A model generated the notes under the pieces. That model was not told where the DNA came from. It did no database searches and was given only the letters and a program-made list of their open reading frames with translations. The position numbers and the translations under genes were made by a program. Shown piece after piece: positions 1-5,674 of a stretch of DNA of 8,214 bases. The DNA comes from an uncultured Paracoccaceae bacterium (GTDB taxonomy: Bacteria; Pseudomonadota; Alphaproteobacteria; Rhodobacterales; Rhodobacteraceae): contig CALBSG010000151.1 in the NCBI GenBank assembly GCA_937927675.1, forward strand, positions 1 to 8,214, in the 5' to 3' direction. Position 1 is the first letter of the stretch. The number at the start of each line of letters is the position of its first letter.

Positions 1-563
1 TGTTCCAGAATATAGGGGTGCGGCAGGCGCGATTCGAAGCTGGGGTAGTAGTAGAGCAGCAGAATGCGCCGCCCCTCATCCAGCAGCCGCGCAAAAAGCT
101 GATTGTAATAGGCGTTGCCACCCGCCTCGGCGATGGTCAGGTGAAAATCGCGGTTGGCGGCGATCATCGCCATAGAATCGCCGGCCACCACCGCGCGGGC
201 AAACGTGGTTTGCCGCGCCTGAATCGCCTCCAGATCGGCGGGCGTATGGTTTGTGGCCGCCAGTCGCGTGGTCACGCGATACATCAGCGTCAGGGCGTCG
301 AAAAATTGCGGCAGGTTCAGAAAATCAATCGGGGCGACGATGGTCGACCGGTTTGGCAACATCGACACCAGCCCATCGGCGGCCAACCGCACCAACGCCT
401 CGCGGATCGGGGTGCGCGACATCGACAGCCGGTCGGCCAGCGCCGCCTCGTCGATGGTCTCACCGGGAGCGAGCGTCAGCGACAAGATCTCATCGCGCAG
501 CGTATCATAAACGAGCCGCGCGCCAGAGCCGCGCTTCCGGTCAGTCTCGGTCGTGTCCGTCAT
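1..563 (-). CDS. GntR-family transcription regulator with FCD ligand-binding domain (partial, C-terminus beyond left edge)
   Basis: This is a DNA-binding regulator of the FadR/VanR branch of the GntR family, which usually senses a small carboxylic acid or sugar acid. I read 187 residues from the ATG at 563; the gene continues off the left edge, and family members are usually 210-250 residues. Residues about 15-75 form the winged helix-turn-helix: LVYDTLRDEILS, then LAPGETIDEAALADRL and the recognition helix MSRTPIREAL. Residues from about 85 onward are the helical FCD domain, with NRDFHLTIAEAGGN carrying the His and Asn typical of its metal or ligand site. A weak Shine-Dalgarno (GAGGGC, 567-572) precedes the start. 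The gene reads in the same direction as the NfeD/SPFH pair but is separated from it by about 100 bases and a GC-rich hairpin, so it is probably its own unit. The ligand and targets cannot be told from the sequence. Confidence 0.93.
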   Translation of the reverse strand, partial: MTDTTETDRKRGSGARLVYDTLRDEILSLTLAPGETIDEAALADRLSMSRTPIREALVRLAADGLVSMLPNRSTIVAPIDFLNLPQFFDALTLMYRVTTRLAATNHTPADLEAIQARQTTFARAVVAGDSMAMIAANRDFHLTIAEAGGNAYYNQLFARLLDEGRRILLLYYYPSFESRLPHPYILE

Positions 564-591
564 CTTGCCCTCGTTTGCTGGACGCAAGATG
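561..591. repeat. Inverted repeat over the GntR gene start (possible operator or mRNA hairpin)
   Basis: CATCTTGC at 561-568 and GCAAGATG at 584-591 are perfect 8-bp inverted arms with a 15-base spacer. One arm contains the start codon of the GntR gene and the spacer contains most of its ribosome binding site. It could be an autoregulatory operator or, in RNA, a hairpin that pairs the start codon. Both readings are inference. Confidence 0.45.
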
Positions 592-615
592 AACGGACGC
601 TGCGCGGGGCGCAAG
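585..615 (-). promoter_or_regulatory. Candidate promoter of the GntR gene
   Basis: On the minus strand CTTGCGCCC (607-615) is followed after 15 bases by CATCTTG (585-591). The same pattern with the same spacing occurs before the SPFH gene. A start of transcription near 578 would leave a leader of about 15 bases with a weak ribosome binding site. The -10 half is a poor match to the sigma-70 consensus, so the promoter class is uncertain. Confidence 0.35.
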
Positions 616-639
616 CCGCTGGCCGTGTTGGCTCTTGCA

Positions 640-667
640 GGCCGGGCGCTCTATCGCCCCGACGGCC
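640..667 (-). terminator. GC-rich hairpin directly after the NfeD gene (weak terminator candidate)
   Basis: Immediately after the TAA of the NfeD-like gene the minus strand can fold GGCC/GGCC (664-667 with 640-643) and GGGCG/CGCCC (655-659 with 644-648) around a six-base loop, with a four-base bulge on one side. No T-run follows, so this is not a classical intrinsic terminator. It may still pause polymerase or protect the 3' end. Confidence 0.35.
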
Positions 668-937
668 TTAGTCATTGATGTCCTTATGCCAGATCTTCGC
701 TTGGCTATCTGTGACTCCCACGACCCGGCGCAAGACAAGCCACGTGATCAGCGACAGGGCCGCAAAGACAAGCAGGAGCAGCGGCAGCGATCCCCCCAGA
801 ACGCCCACGCCCAAAAGCACGCCGGTCAACAGCGCCCCCATGGCAAAGCCCAGAAAGATGTAACCGGGTGCGAGAATCTCCAGCACCCCCAGCGCGAAAC
901 CGGCAACGATCCAGACCCACCAGACGTTCCACATCAT
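668..937 (-). CDS. Short NfeD-like membrane protein, partner of the SPFH protein
   Basis: An 89-residue inner-membrane protein resembling the membrane half of NfeD/YbbJ proteins. Residues about 4-30 (WWVWIVAGFALGVLEILAPGYIFLGFA) and 33-70 are hydrophobic, giving two to three membrane segments, and LEILAPGYIFLGFAMGAL matches the NfeD membrane signature. The chain ends with a short charged tail (AKIWHKDIND) and lacks the roughly 60-residue OB-fold that ends full-length forms of about 150 residues. The start is the first of two ATGs; it overlaps the SPFH stop as ATGA, so translation is probably coupled, with AAAGGA in the end of the SPFH gene as ribosome binding site. NfeD proteins are known to pair with SPFH proteins in membrane microdomains; the role here is inferred from that pairing. 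Confidence 0.85.
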   Translation of the reverse strand: MMWNVWWVWIVAGFALGVLEILAPGYIFLGFAMGALLTGVLLGVGVLGGSLPLLLLVFAALSLITWLVLRRVVGVTDSQAKIWHKDIND

Positions 938-1815
938 CCGCGTCCTTTCAGCATTTTGAACGCATCGCCAAAGGCCTCAAGCGCATTGGCGGGCACCAGA
1001 ATCGTCTGCTTGCCCGCGCCACTGGCAACGGCCTGCAGCGCCTCTACCTGTTTTAGCGCCACCTGAAACTGCGCCGCTTCCAGCCCGTTTTCCTTGATCG
1101 CGACCGCAATCACGCCCGTGGCATAGGCTTCGGCATCGGCGGTGATGCGGCGGGCCTTGGCCTGCTGTTCTGCGGCGTAAAGCTCGGCGTCTGACGCGAG
1201 TTCGACGGCGCGTTTCTTGCCCTCGGCCTCCATCACCTGCGCCCGCCGTGCGCGTTCGGCGTTCAGCTGTTGCAGCATGGCGTTGCGGGTGGCTTCATCC
1301 AAAGCGACGTCCAGAATCTCGGCGCGAGTCACCTCGACGCCCCATTCATCGACCATGGCCGCAACCTGTTCGCGCACCCGTTCAATCAATTGCGCGCGGT
1401 TTGATTGCACCTGATCCAGTTCCAGCTTGCCGATCTCTGACCGGACAATGCCCGCAACCGTCGTCGCAATGGCAGCATCAATATCGCGGATGCGGTAGAC
1501 GGTCTTTTCCGGCTCGGTCACGCGATAAAAGACCGATGTTTCCACTTGCAGCAGCACGTTGTCGGCGCTGATCGCGTCTTGCCGGGCATTGGGCAATTGG
1601 CGTTCCAGCACCGAAACCTTGTGGGCCACCCGGTCAAGGAATGGCACGGTAAAGTTAATCCCCGGCCCCAGAACTGACCGCAAGCGGCCAAAGCGTTCGA
1701 CCACAAATTTTTCCGATTGCGGCACAATGCGCACCGCCTTGAAAATTGCGATGATGATGAAAAGGGCAATGGCGAGATACACCGCGCCACTACCGGCAAT
1801 CTGATCAATCGGCAT
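934..1815 (-). CDS. SPFH/band 7 (stomatin-like, QmcA-type) membrane protein
   Basis: A 293-residue protein of the SPFH/stomatin group, of the kind found in E. coli as QmcA. Residues about 11-29 form one N-terminal membrane anchor (VYLAIALFIIIAIFKAV). The SPFH domain follows at about 30-185, with IVPQSEKFVVERFGR, GPGINFTVPFLDRV and DEATRNAMLQQLNAER as family landmarks. An Ala/Glu-rich helix likely to be coiled coil lies at about 185-240, and a C-terminal segment ends in KMLKGRG. Such proteins oligomerise at the inner membrane and are linked to membrane organisation and to FtsH-type proteases. I chose the ATG at 1815 because AGGGAGG (1821-1827) sits just before it and the protein then begins at the membrane anchor; the frame stays open to 2025, but that extension overlaps dinB and is not protein-like. 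The gene is followed by the NfeD-like gene with a 4-base overlap. Confidence 0.93.
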   Translation of the reverse strand: MPIDQIAGSGAVYLAIALFIIIAIFKAVRIVPQSEKFVVERFGRLRSVLGPGINFTVPFLDRVAHKVSVLERQLPNARQDAISADNVLLQVETSVFYRVTEPEKTVYRIRDIDAAIATTVAGIVRSEIGKLELDQVQSNRAQLIERVREQVAAMVDEWGVEVTRAEILDVALDEATRNAMLQQLNAERARRAQVMEAEGKKRAVELASDAELYAAEQQAKARRITADAEAYATGVIAVAIKENGLEAAQFQVALKQVEALQAVASGAGKQTILVPANALEAFGDAFKMLKGRG

Positions 1816-1839
1816 GAAAGCCTCCCTGAAATCTGCCTT

Positions 1840-1870
1840 CAAGATGGGCGCGATAGGGACAGGGCGCAAG
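1840..1870 (-). promoter_or_regulatory. Candidate promoter of the SPFH-nfeD operon (heat-shock sigma-like)
   Basis: On the minus strand CTTGCGCCC (1862-1870) is followed after 15 bases by CATCTTG (1840-1846). The downstream half reads CCCATCTT, which resembles the sigma-32 -10 element (CCCCATNT), and the upstream half begins with CTTG as sigma-32 -35 elements do. Transcription starting near 1834 would give a leader of about 19 bases holding the AGGGAGG at 1821-1827. The spacing is convincing; the sigma factor is inference. Confidence 0.45.
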
Positions 1871-1881
1871 GGAAACCGCCA

Positions 1882-1915
1882 TGGACAGGAGCGGTGAAGC
1901 CGGGGATAATTCCCC
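1882..1915 (+). promoter_or_regulatory. dinB promoter abutting the start codon, with palindromic -10 region
   Basis: TGGACA at 1882-1887 (5 of 6 to TTGACA) and GATAAT at 1905-1910 (5 of 6 to TATAAT) are separated by exactly 17 bases, a near-consensus sigma-70 promoter. Only five bases separate the -10 box from the dinB ATG at 1916, so transcription should begin at or next to the start codon. The -10 box lies inside the palindrome GGGGA-TAAT-TCCCC (1902-1915), a possible repressor site. I see no alphaproteobacterial LexA box (GTTC-N7-GTTC type). Confidence 0.6.
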
Positions 1916-3169
1916 ATGACCAGCCTGTGCCGCGATTGCCTGACCCCCTTTGACATCGGCGCGCGCTGCCCTGCGTGCCGCAGCCCGCGCGTGCTGTCGC
2001 ATCCCGAACTGAACAGCCTGTCCATCGCCCATATGGATTGTGATGCTTTTTACGCTTCGGTCGAAAAACGTGATAATCCGGCCCTTCGGGACGTTCCGGT
2101 CATCGTCGGCGGTGGTCAAAGGGGGGTGGTTTCGACTTGCTGCTATCTCGCGCGGATTCATGGCGTGCGCTCGGCCATGCCGATGTTTCAGGCGATGAAA
2201 TTGTGCCCGCAGGCCACCGTGGTGAAGCCGCGGATGCAGGTCTATGTGCAGGTCAGCCGGGCGATCCGGGCGATGATGGAAGATCTGACCCCTGCAATCG
2301 AACCCCTTTCTCTGGACGAGGCGTTTCTTGACCTGACCGGAACCGAACGCTTGCACGGCGCGCCGCCTGTTGTGGTGTTGGCGCGTCTGATCCGCCGGAT
2401 GGAGGATGAACTGGGTCTGTCAGGCTCTGTCGGGCTGTCGCACAACAAGTTTTTGGCAAAAATCGCCTCTGATCTCGACAAGCCACGCGGATTTTCGGTG
2501 ATCGGCAAGGCGGAGACGGCTGATTTCCTGCGCTCCAAACCGGTACGCATCATCTGGGGCGTCGGCACGGCGACCCAAGCCAGTCTGGAAAAGGCGGGCA
2601 TCCGCACCATTGCCGATCTCTTGCGTTGGGATCGGGCCGATCTTGTGGCTCGGTTCGGCAGCATGGGCGAACGGCTTTGGCATCTGGCGCGGGGCGAAGA
2701 TCATCGCCGTGTCAGCCGTGATGAAAAGCTGAAGTCTATTTCGAAAGAGACGACGTTTTTCGAAGACACCGCTGACCCTGATATTCTGGATGGCCATTTG
2801 TGGCGGCTGGCAGAACAGGTGGCAGACCGGGCCAAAGCAAAGGCTCTCAGCGGCCGCACAGTGACGCTCAAGCTGAAGAAGGGTGACTTTCAACTGATCT
2901 CGCGCCGCCATGCGCTGACCGATCCGACTCAGCTGACCGACCGGATTTATCGTGCGGCCCGCGATCTGTTTCGCGCCGAGGTGGCGCGCGGGCCGTTCCG
3001 ACTGATCGGGGTGGGGATTTCTGATCTCGCGCCTGAAGATCAGGCCGATTTGGTGGGCGACCTCTTGGACCCTGATGCTGCAAAGCGCGCCAAGGCAGAA
3101 CGCGCCACAGATGCCATCCGCGCCAAATTTGGCCGCGAGGCGATTGTAAAAGGGCGCTCTTTGCGGTGA
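1916..3169 (+). CDS. dinB: DNA polymerase IV (Y-family translesion polymerase)
   Basis: A 417-residue error-prone polymerase that copies past damaged template bases. The catalytic core starts near residue 36. IAHMDCDAFYAS supplies the metal-binding Asp41 (Asp8 in E. coli DinB) and Tyr46 at the steric-gate position; SLDEAFLDLTG supplies Asp134 and Glu135 (103/104 in E. coli). GLSHNKFLAKIASDLDKP and a helix-hairpin-helix region (IWGVGTATQASLEKAGI) follow, then the little-finger domain from about residue 270. DQADLVGDLL near residue 375 is a degenerate candidate for the beta-clamp motif. The core is preceded by about 35 residues with a CxxC-x9-CxxC pattern (Cys5, 8, 18, 21), which I recall from Rhodobacteraceae homologues and which could bind zinc. 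The ATG at 1916 keeps this element; it has no Shine-Dalgarno at normal distance, which fits a leaderless transcript. The gene ends 15 bases from the convergent amidohydrolase gene. Confidence 0.96.
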   Translation: MTSLCRDCLTPFDIGARCPACRSPRVLSHPELNSLSIAHMDCDAFYASVEKRDNPALRDVPVIVGGGQRGVVSTCCYLARIHGVRSAMPMFQAMKLCPQATVVKPRMQVYVQVSRAIRAMMEDLTPAIEPLSLDEAFLDLTGTERLHGAPPVVVLARLIRRMEDELGLSGSVGLSHNKFLAKIASDLDKPRGFSVIGKAETADFLRSKPVRIIWGVGTATQASLEKAGIRTIADLLRWDRADLVARFGSMGERLWHLARGEDHRRVSRDEKLKSISKETTFFEDTADPDILDGHLWRLAEQVADRAKAKALSGRTVTLKLKKGDFQLISRRHALTDPTQLTDRIYRAARDLFRAEVARGPFRLIGVGISDLAPEDQADLVGDLLDPDAAKRAKAERATDAIRAKFGREAIVKGRSLR

Positions 3170-3184
3170 CAGGTTGGGCGTTGA

Positions 3185-4045
3185 TTACTCGGCGGCCAGC
3201 GGCATATCCTGCCGACCGATCCCGGCCAGACGTCGCACCACACAGCCGATGCGGGCGGCGAGGGCGTCGAACTGCGGCAAGGGATGGATCGCGCCCTCAT
3301 CCATGTAAAGCGCCCGGTCAATTTCCACCTGCACCACATGGCGGTTGGTCGAAGGGCGGCCATAGCTTTGGGCGATAAAGGCCCCGGCAAACGGGGTGTT
3401 GCGCGACACGCGAAAGCCTTCGGCCTGAAAGGCGGCCTCGACAGCGGTCATCACCCAAGGGGCGGCCGCCGCGCCGAATCTGTCGCCCAAGACCACATCG
3501 GGCAGGTCACGGCCGGGGCGACCGTGATGTTCCAGCGCCTCATGCGGCATGGAATGGCAATCAATCAGGATGGCTTGGCCAAAGCGGGAATGGGTCGCTT
3601 CGACCAGATCGCGCAGGGCGCGGTGATAGGGGTGCCAGAATCGGGTGATCCGGGCCTCGGCCTCGGTCCGGGTCAGTTTGCCGCGATAGATCGCCCGCCC
3701 GCCCGATACCACACGGGGAATCACCCCAAGCCCCGATGAAACGCGCGGGTTATGGGGCGCGCGGGTGATGCCTTCGATCACCGCCGGGTCAAGTTCATCC
3801 GGGGCGCGATTCAGATCCAGATAGGCCCTTGGCACCTCGGCCACCAAAAGGGCCGCGCCATGGGTGGGGGCATCTGCCAGCAGTTGATCGACAAATGCAT
3901 CTTCTGACGACCGGATTTGCAGTGCATTCAACACGGATTGTGCCAGAAAATCCGGTAGGTAAGCCGCACCGCTATGGGGCGAGGCAAAGATGACCGGCGT
4001 TTCCTGCCGGGCGGGAAGCGAAAGGCGAAAAACCCCTGCGGTCAT
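3185..4045 (-). CDS. N-formylglutamate amidohydrolase family protein
   Basis: A 286-residue cytoplasmic hydrolase of the N-formylglutamate amidohydrolase family, which as HutG releases formate and glutamate at the end of one histidine degradation route. SPHSG at residues 22-26 is the N-terminal family signature. RAYLDLNR at 73-80, RAIYRGKLT at 117-125, ILIDCHSMP at 159-167 (Asp162 and His164 likely zinc ligands or catalytic residues) and VQVEIDRALYMDE at 238-250 follow in the expected order. Length is normal for the family. The start is the ATG at 4045, giving an N-terminus without signal peptide. No other histidine-use genes are nearby, so the physiological substrate may be formylglutamate or a related N-acyl amino acid; the family name is safe, hutG is not. 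The gene converges on dinB with 15 bases between them. Confidence 0.92.
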   Translation of the reverse strand: MTAGVFRLSLPARQETPVIFASPHSGAAYLPDFLAQSVLNALQIRSSEDAFVDQLLADAPTHGAALLVAEVPRAYLDLNRAPDELDPAVIEGITRAPHNPRVSSGLGVIPRVVSGGRAIYRGKLTRTEAEARITRFWHPYHRALRDLVEATHSRFGQAILIDCHSMPHEALEHHGRPGRDLPDVVLGDRFGAAAAPWVMTAVEAAFQAEGFRVSRNTPFAGAFIAQSYGRPSTNRHVVQVEIDRALYMDEGAIHPLPQFDALAARIGCVVRRLAGIGRQDMPLAAE

Positions 4046-4131
4046 CGGTTATGTCACAACCCGGTTGCTCACACTGTTGATATAAAGGCAAAACTGCACG
4101 GGTTGATAGCCTTTATCCTGTCGATACCCCC
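4046..4131. other. Intergenic stretch between the amidohydrolase gene and the tRNA promoter, with one inverted repeat
   Basis: This divergent gap holds no gene that I can support. ATAAAGGC (4082-4089) and GCCTTTAT (4109-4116) are perfect inverted arms 19 bases apart. They lie about 37-71 bases upstream of the amidohydrolase start and just upstream of the tRNA promoter, so they could be a regulator site for either. No clear sigma-70 promoter for the amidohydrolase gene was found. Confidence 0.4.
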
Positions 4132-4160
4132 TTGAACGTGCCTGCGACTCTGTTTATAGC
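4132..4160 (+). promoter_or_regulatory. Sigma-70 promoter for tRNA-Val (and possibly rpmJ)
   Basis: TTGAAC at 4132-4137 (4 of 6) and TATAGC at 4155-4160 (4 of 6) are separated by 17 bases. A transcript from about 4167 would have a leader of some 60 bases before the mature tRNA. That leader includes a small hairpin, GTCCT/AGGAC (4189-4193 with 4201-4205), that could help RNase P processing. The assignment is by spacing and position. Confidence 0.5.
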
Positions 4161-4229
4161 CCCCCTCATCCGACGCGGTTCCGCCCGCGTCCTTTTCTTT
4201 AGGACTTAAGCGGAATCAGGCTGGAACGT

Positions 4230-4304
4230 GGGCGGTTAGCTCAGCGGTAGAGCACTACGTTGACATCGTAGTGGCCACTGGTTCGATCCCAGTACCGCCC
4301 ACCA
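4230..4304 (+). tRNA. tRNA-Val, anticodon GAC
   Basis: The full cloverleaf is visible in 75 bases including an encoded CCA end. The acceptor stem GGGCGGT (4230-4236) pairs with ACCGCCC (4294-4300), the D arm is GCTC-AGCGGTA-GAGC, and the anticodon stem CTACG/CGTAG closes the loop TTGACAT. The anticodon GAC at 4262-4264 reads GUC and by wobble GUU. The T arm ACTGG-TTCGATC-CCAGT (4277-4293) follows a five-base variable loop, and A4301 is the discriminator before CCA at 4302-4304. Confidence 0.97.
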
Positions 4305-4310
4305 TTCACC

Positions 4311-4336
4311 GCCCCTGCAAGGGGGCACGTTGTTTT
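4311..4336 (+). terminator. Hairpin after tRNA-Val, weak terminator or attenuator
   Basis: GCCCC and GGGGC (4311-4326) form a GC stem of five pairs plus a T-G pair, capped by a GCAA tetraloop. A T-rich stretch TTGTTTT (4330-4336) begins three bases after the stem. The gap weakens it as a terminator, so partial read-through into rpmJ is likely. Confidence 0.45.
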
Positions 4337-4340
4337 CAAT

Positions 4341-4356
4341 CGGCGCAGACGCGCCG
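4341..4356 (+). repeat. Perfect hairpin just upstream of the rpmJ ribosome binding site
   Basis: CGGCGC (4341-4346), loop AGAC, and GCGCCG (4351-4356) make a six-pair all-GC hairpin ending five bases before the AGGAG at 4362-4366. It could be an mRNA stability element, an RNase processing site between tRNA and rpmJ, or a translational control element; the sequence alone cannot decide. Confidence 0.5.
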
Positions 4357-4373
4357 CGAACAGGAGAAGGCCG

Positions 4374-4499
4374 ATGAAAGTTGCGAACTCGCTCCGCTCG
4401 CTGAAGACGCGTCACCGCGATTGCCAGATTGTGCGCCGTAAGGGCCGCGTCTATGTGATCAACAAGACGCAAAAGCGCTACAAAGCCCGTCAGGGCTGA
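4374..4499 (+). CDS. rpmJ: 50S ribosomal protein L36 (cysteine-poor, zinc-independent type)
   Basis: A 41-residue basic protein of the large ribosomal subunit. It begins MKVANSLRSLKTRHRDC and contains RRKGRVYVINKTQKR, the L36 signature. It has a single cysteine (Cys17) and lacks the CxxC and Cys/His ligands of the zinc-ribbon form, so it is the zinc-independent type usual in alphaproteobacteria, where the gene stands apart from the main ribosomal protein operon. AGGAG at 4362-4366 lies seven bases before the ATG, a strong ribosome binding site. No separate promoter is obvious between the tRNA and this gene, so co-transcription with tRNA-Val is likely. A terminator follows. Confidence 0.95.
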   Translation: MKVANSLRSLKTRHRDCQIVRRKGRVYVINKTQKRYKARQG

Positions 4500-4524
4500 G
4501 TTTTGCGCCAGCAAGCATGATTGG

Positions 4525-4554
4525 GCCGCCGGGGGAAACCTTGGGCGGCTTTTT
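4525..4554 (+). terminator. Rho-independent terminator of rpmJ
   Basis: GCCGCC (4525-4530) pairs with GGCGGC (4544-4549) around a 13-base loop that can fold further, and five T residues follow at once (4550-4554). It lies 25 bases after the rpmJ stop and before the PaiB-type gene. Confidence 0.75.
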
Positions 4555-4576
4555 CATTTCCTGAAAGGGCCGTTTG

Positions 4577-5200
4577 ATGCACCCCAACCCCGCCTTCCGT
4601 CAGGTTCCCGCCGCCGAAAGCCTTGCCTTCGCCCGGCATCGCGGCTTTGGCACGCTGTGTATCAATGGGGAAACCGGCCCGCATCTCGCGCATGTGCCGT
4701 TTCTGGTGACAGAGACCGGGGGGCTATGTGCCTTGATCCATCTGGCGCGCTCGAACCCGATTGCCCGTGCGGCCCTGCCCACACCTGCCGTGGTCGCGGT
4801 GACGGGGCCAGAGAGCTACATCTCGCCCGACTGGTATGGTGCCGAAGATCAGGTTCCGACGTGGAACTATGTTGCCGTGCATCTGCGAGGCCGGCTCGAA
4901 CCTCTGCCCCCTGAGGCCCTGCGCCCGATGGTGGATGATCTTTCGGCCCTGTTTGAGGCGCGGCTTTTGCCGAAAACGCCTTGGACCAGCGGCAAGATGT
5001 CGGACGGCAGCATGGAGCGGATGCTACGGATGATTCTGCCGTTTCGGCTTGTCATTGAAACCGTTGATGGCACTTGGAAACTGGGTCAGAATAAAACGCC
5101 TGATCAGCGCGCCGGGGCGGTGGCCGGGTTGAACGCTTGGCACGAGCCCAGCCCGCGGGCAGAGCTCGCGCGGCTGATGGCGCAGGTTCTGGCCCAATAA
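4577..5200 (+). CDS. PaiB-type FMN-binding split-barrel protein
   Basis: A 207-residue protein of the family named for Bacillus PaiB (also about 207 residues), which has an FMN-binding split-barrel fold and is often called a negative transcription regulator. Landmarks in order are MHPNPAF at the start, the motif IHLARSNP at 54-61, YISPDWY at 81-87, VPTWNYVAVHLRG at 93-105, and SGKMSD at 138-143 followed by RMILPFRLVIE and WKLGQNK at 167-173. I chose the ATG at 4577 over the adjoining TTG at 4574 because MHPN matches the usual family start; AAAGGG lies upstream. No DNA-binding domain is visible, so a direct regulator role is doubtful; flavin or heme-linked redox work is equally possible. It reads away from the rpmJ terminator and ends next to the convergent rlmH stop with no gap. 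Confidence 0.9.
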   Translation: MHPNPAFRQVPAAESLAFARHRGFGTLCINGETGPHLAHVPFLVTETGGLCALIHLARSNPIARAALPTPAVVAVTGPESYISPDWYGAEDQVPTWNYVAVHLRGRLEPLPPEALRPMVDDLSALFEARLLPKTPWTSGKMSDGSMERMLRMILPFRLVIETVDGTWKLGQNKTPDQRAGAVAGLNAWHEPSPRAELARLMAQVLAQ

Positions 5201-5671
5201 TCACGCTCGGTGATAAGGCCCGCCTGACAGGATATTGGCCGCACGGTACAGCTGTTCGGCCAGCATCACCCGCACCAGCATATGCGGCCAGACCATCGTT
5301 CCGAAGGAAATCGAGAAATCGGCCTTTGCCCGCAGGGCAGGGTCAATTCCATCCGCTCCGCCGATGACAAAGGCAACATCCTGCCGTCCGGCATCGCGCC
5401 AGCGGGCCAGTTGGGCGGCAAATTCTGGACTGGAGATCAGCTTTCCCCGCTCATCCAGCGTTACCAGAACCGCACCGGCAGGCACGGCGCGGACCAAAAG
5501 CTCGGCCTCCGCACCCATTCCGGCGTTCTTCTTGTCTTCGACCTCATGTTCGGAAAACGGGCCAAGCCCCAAGGGCCGCCCGGTCCGGTCAAAGCGCTGC
5601 ACATAGTCGGCAATCAGATCACGCTCGGGGCCGGCCCTAAGCCGCCCCACAGCGCACAGATGCACCCGCAA
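5201..5671 (-). CDS. rlmH: 23S rRNA (pseudouridine1915-N3)-methyltransferase RlmH
   Basis: A 156-residue SPOUT-class enzyme that uses S-adenosylmethionine to methylate N3 of pseudouridine 1915 in helix 69 of 23S rRNA, acting on assembled ribosomes. TLDERGKLISS (71-81), the cofactor-binding FVIGGADGID (101-110) and the C-terminal trefoil-knot signature FGTMVWPHMLVRVMLAEQLYRA, ending GGPYHR, are all present; length matches the family. The start is a TTG at 5671, three bases after the rsfS stop. It is preferred because the protein then begins MRVHLCAVGRLRAGPE, where family members begin. No strong ribosome binding site is visible, which suggests translation coupled to rsfS. The stop abuts the PaiB-type gene from the other strand. 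Confidence 0.95.
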   Translation of the reverse strand: MRVHLCAVGRLRAGPERDLIADYVQRFDRTGRPLGLGPFSEHEVEDKKNAGMGAEAELLVRAVPAGAVLVTLDERGKLISSPEFAAQLARWRDAGRQDVAFVIGGADGIDPALRAKADFSISFGTMVWPHMLVRVMLAEQLYRAANILSGGPYHRA

Positions 5672-5674
5672 AGG

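Noticed and set aside
18..671. Long plus-strand open frame opposite the GntR gene
   Set aside because: The minus strand encodes a clear GntR/FCD protein; the plus frame gives a basic, Arg/Gln-rich chain with no recognisable domain, as expected opposite a GC-rich gene.
1816..2025. N-terminal extension of the SPFH gene up to 2025
   Set aside because: It overlaps dinB on the other strand and lacks protein-like character; the ATG at 1815 has a strong ribosome binding site and directly precedes the membrane anchor.
1805..2356. Minus-strand open frame opposite the start of dinB
   Set aside because: It is antisense to conserved DinB motifs and rich in His and Arg without a domain; a shadow.
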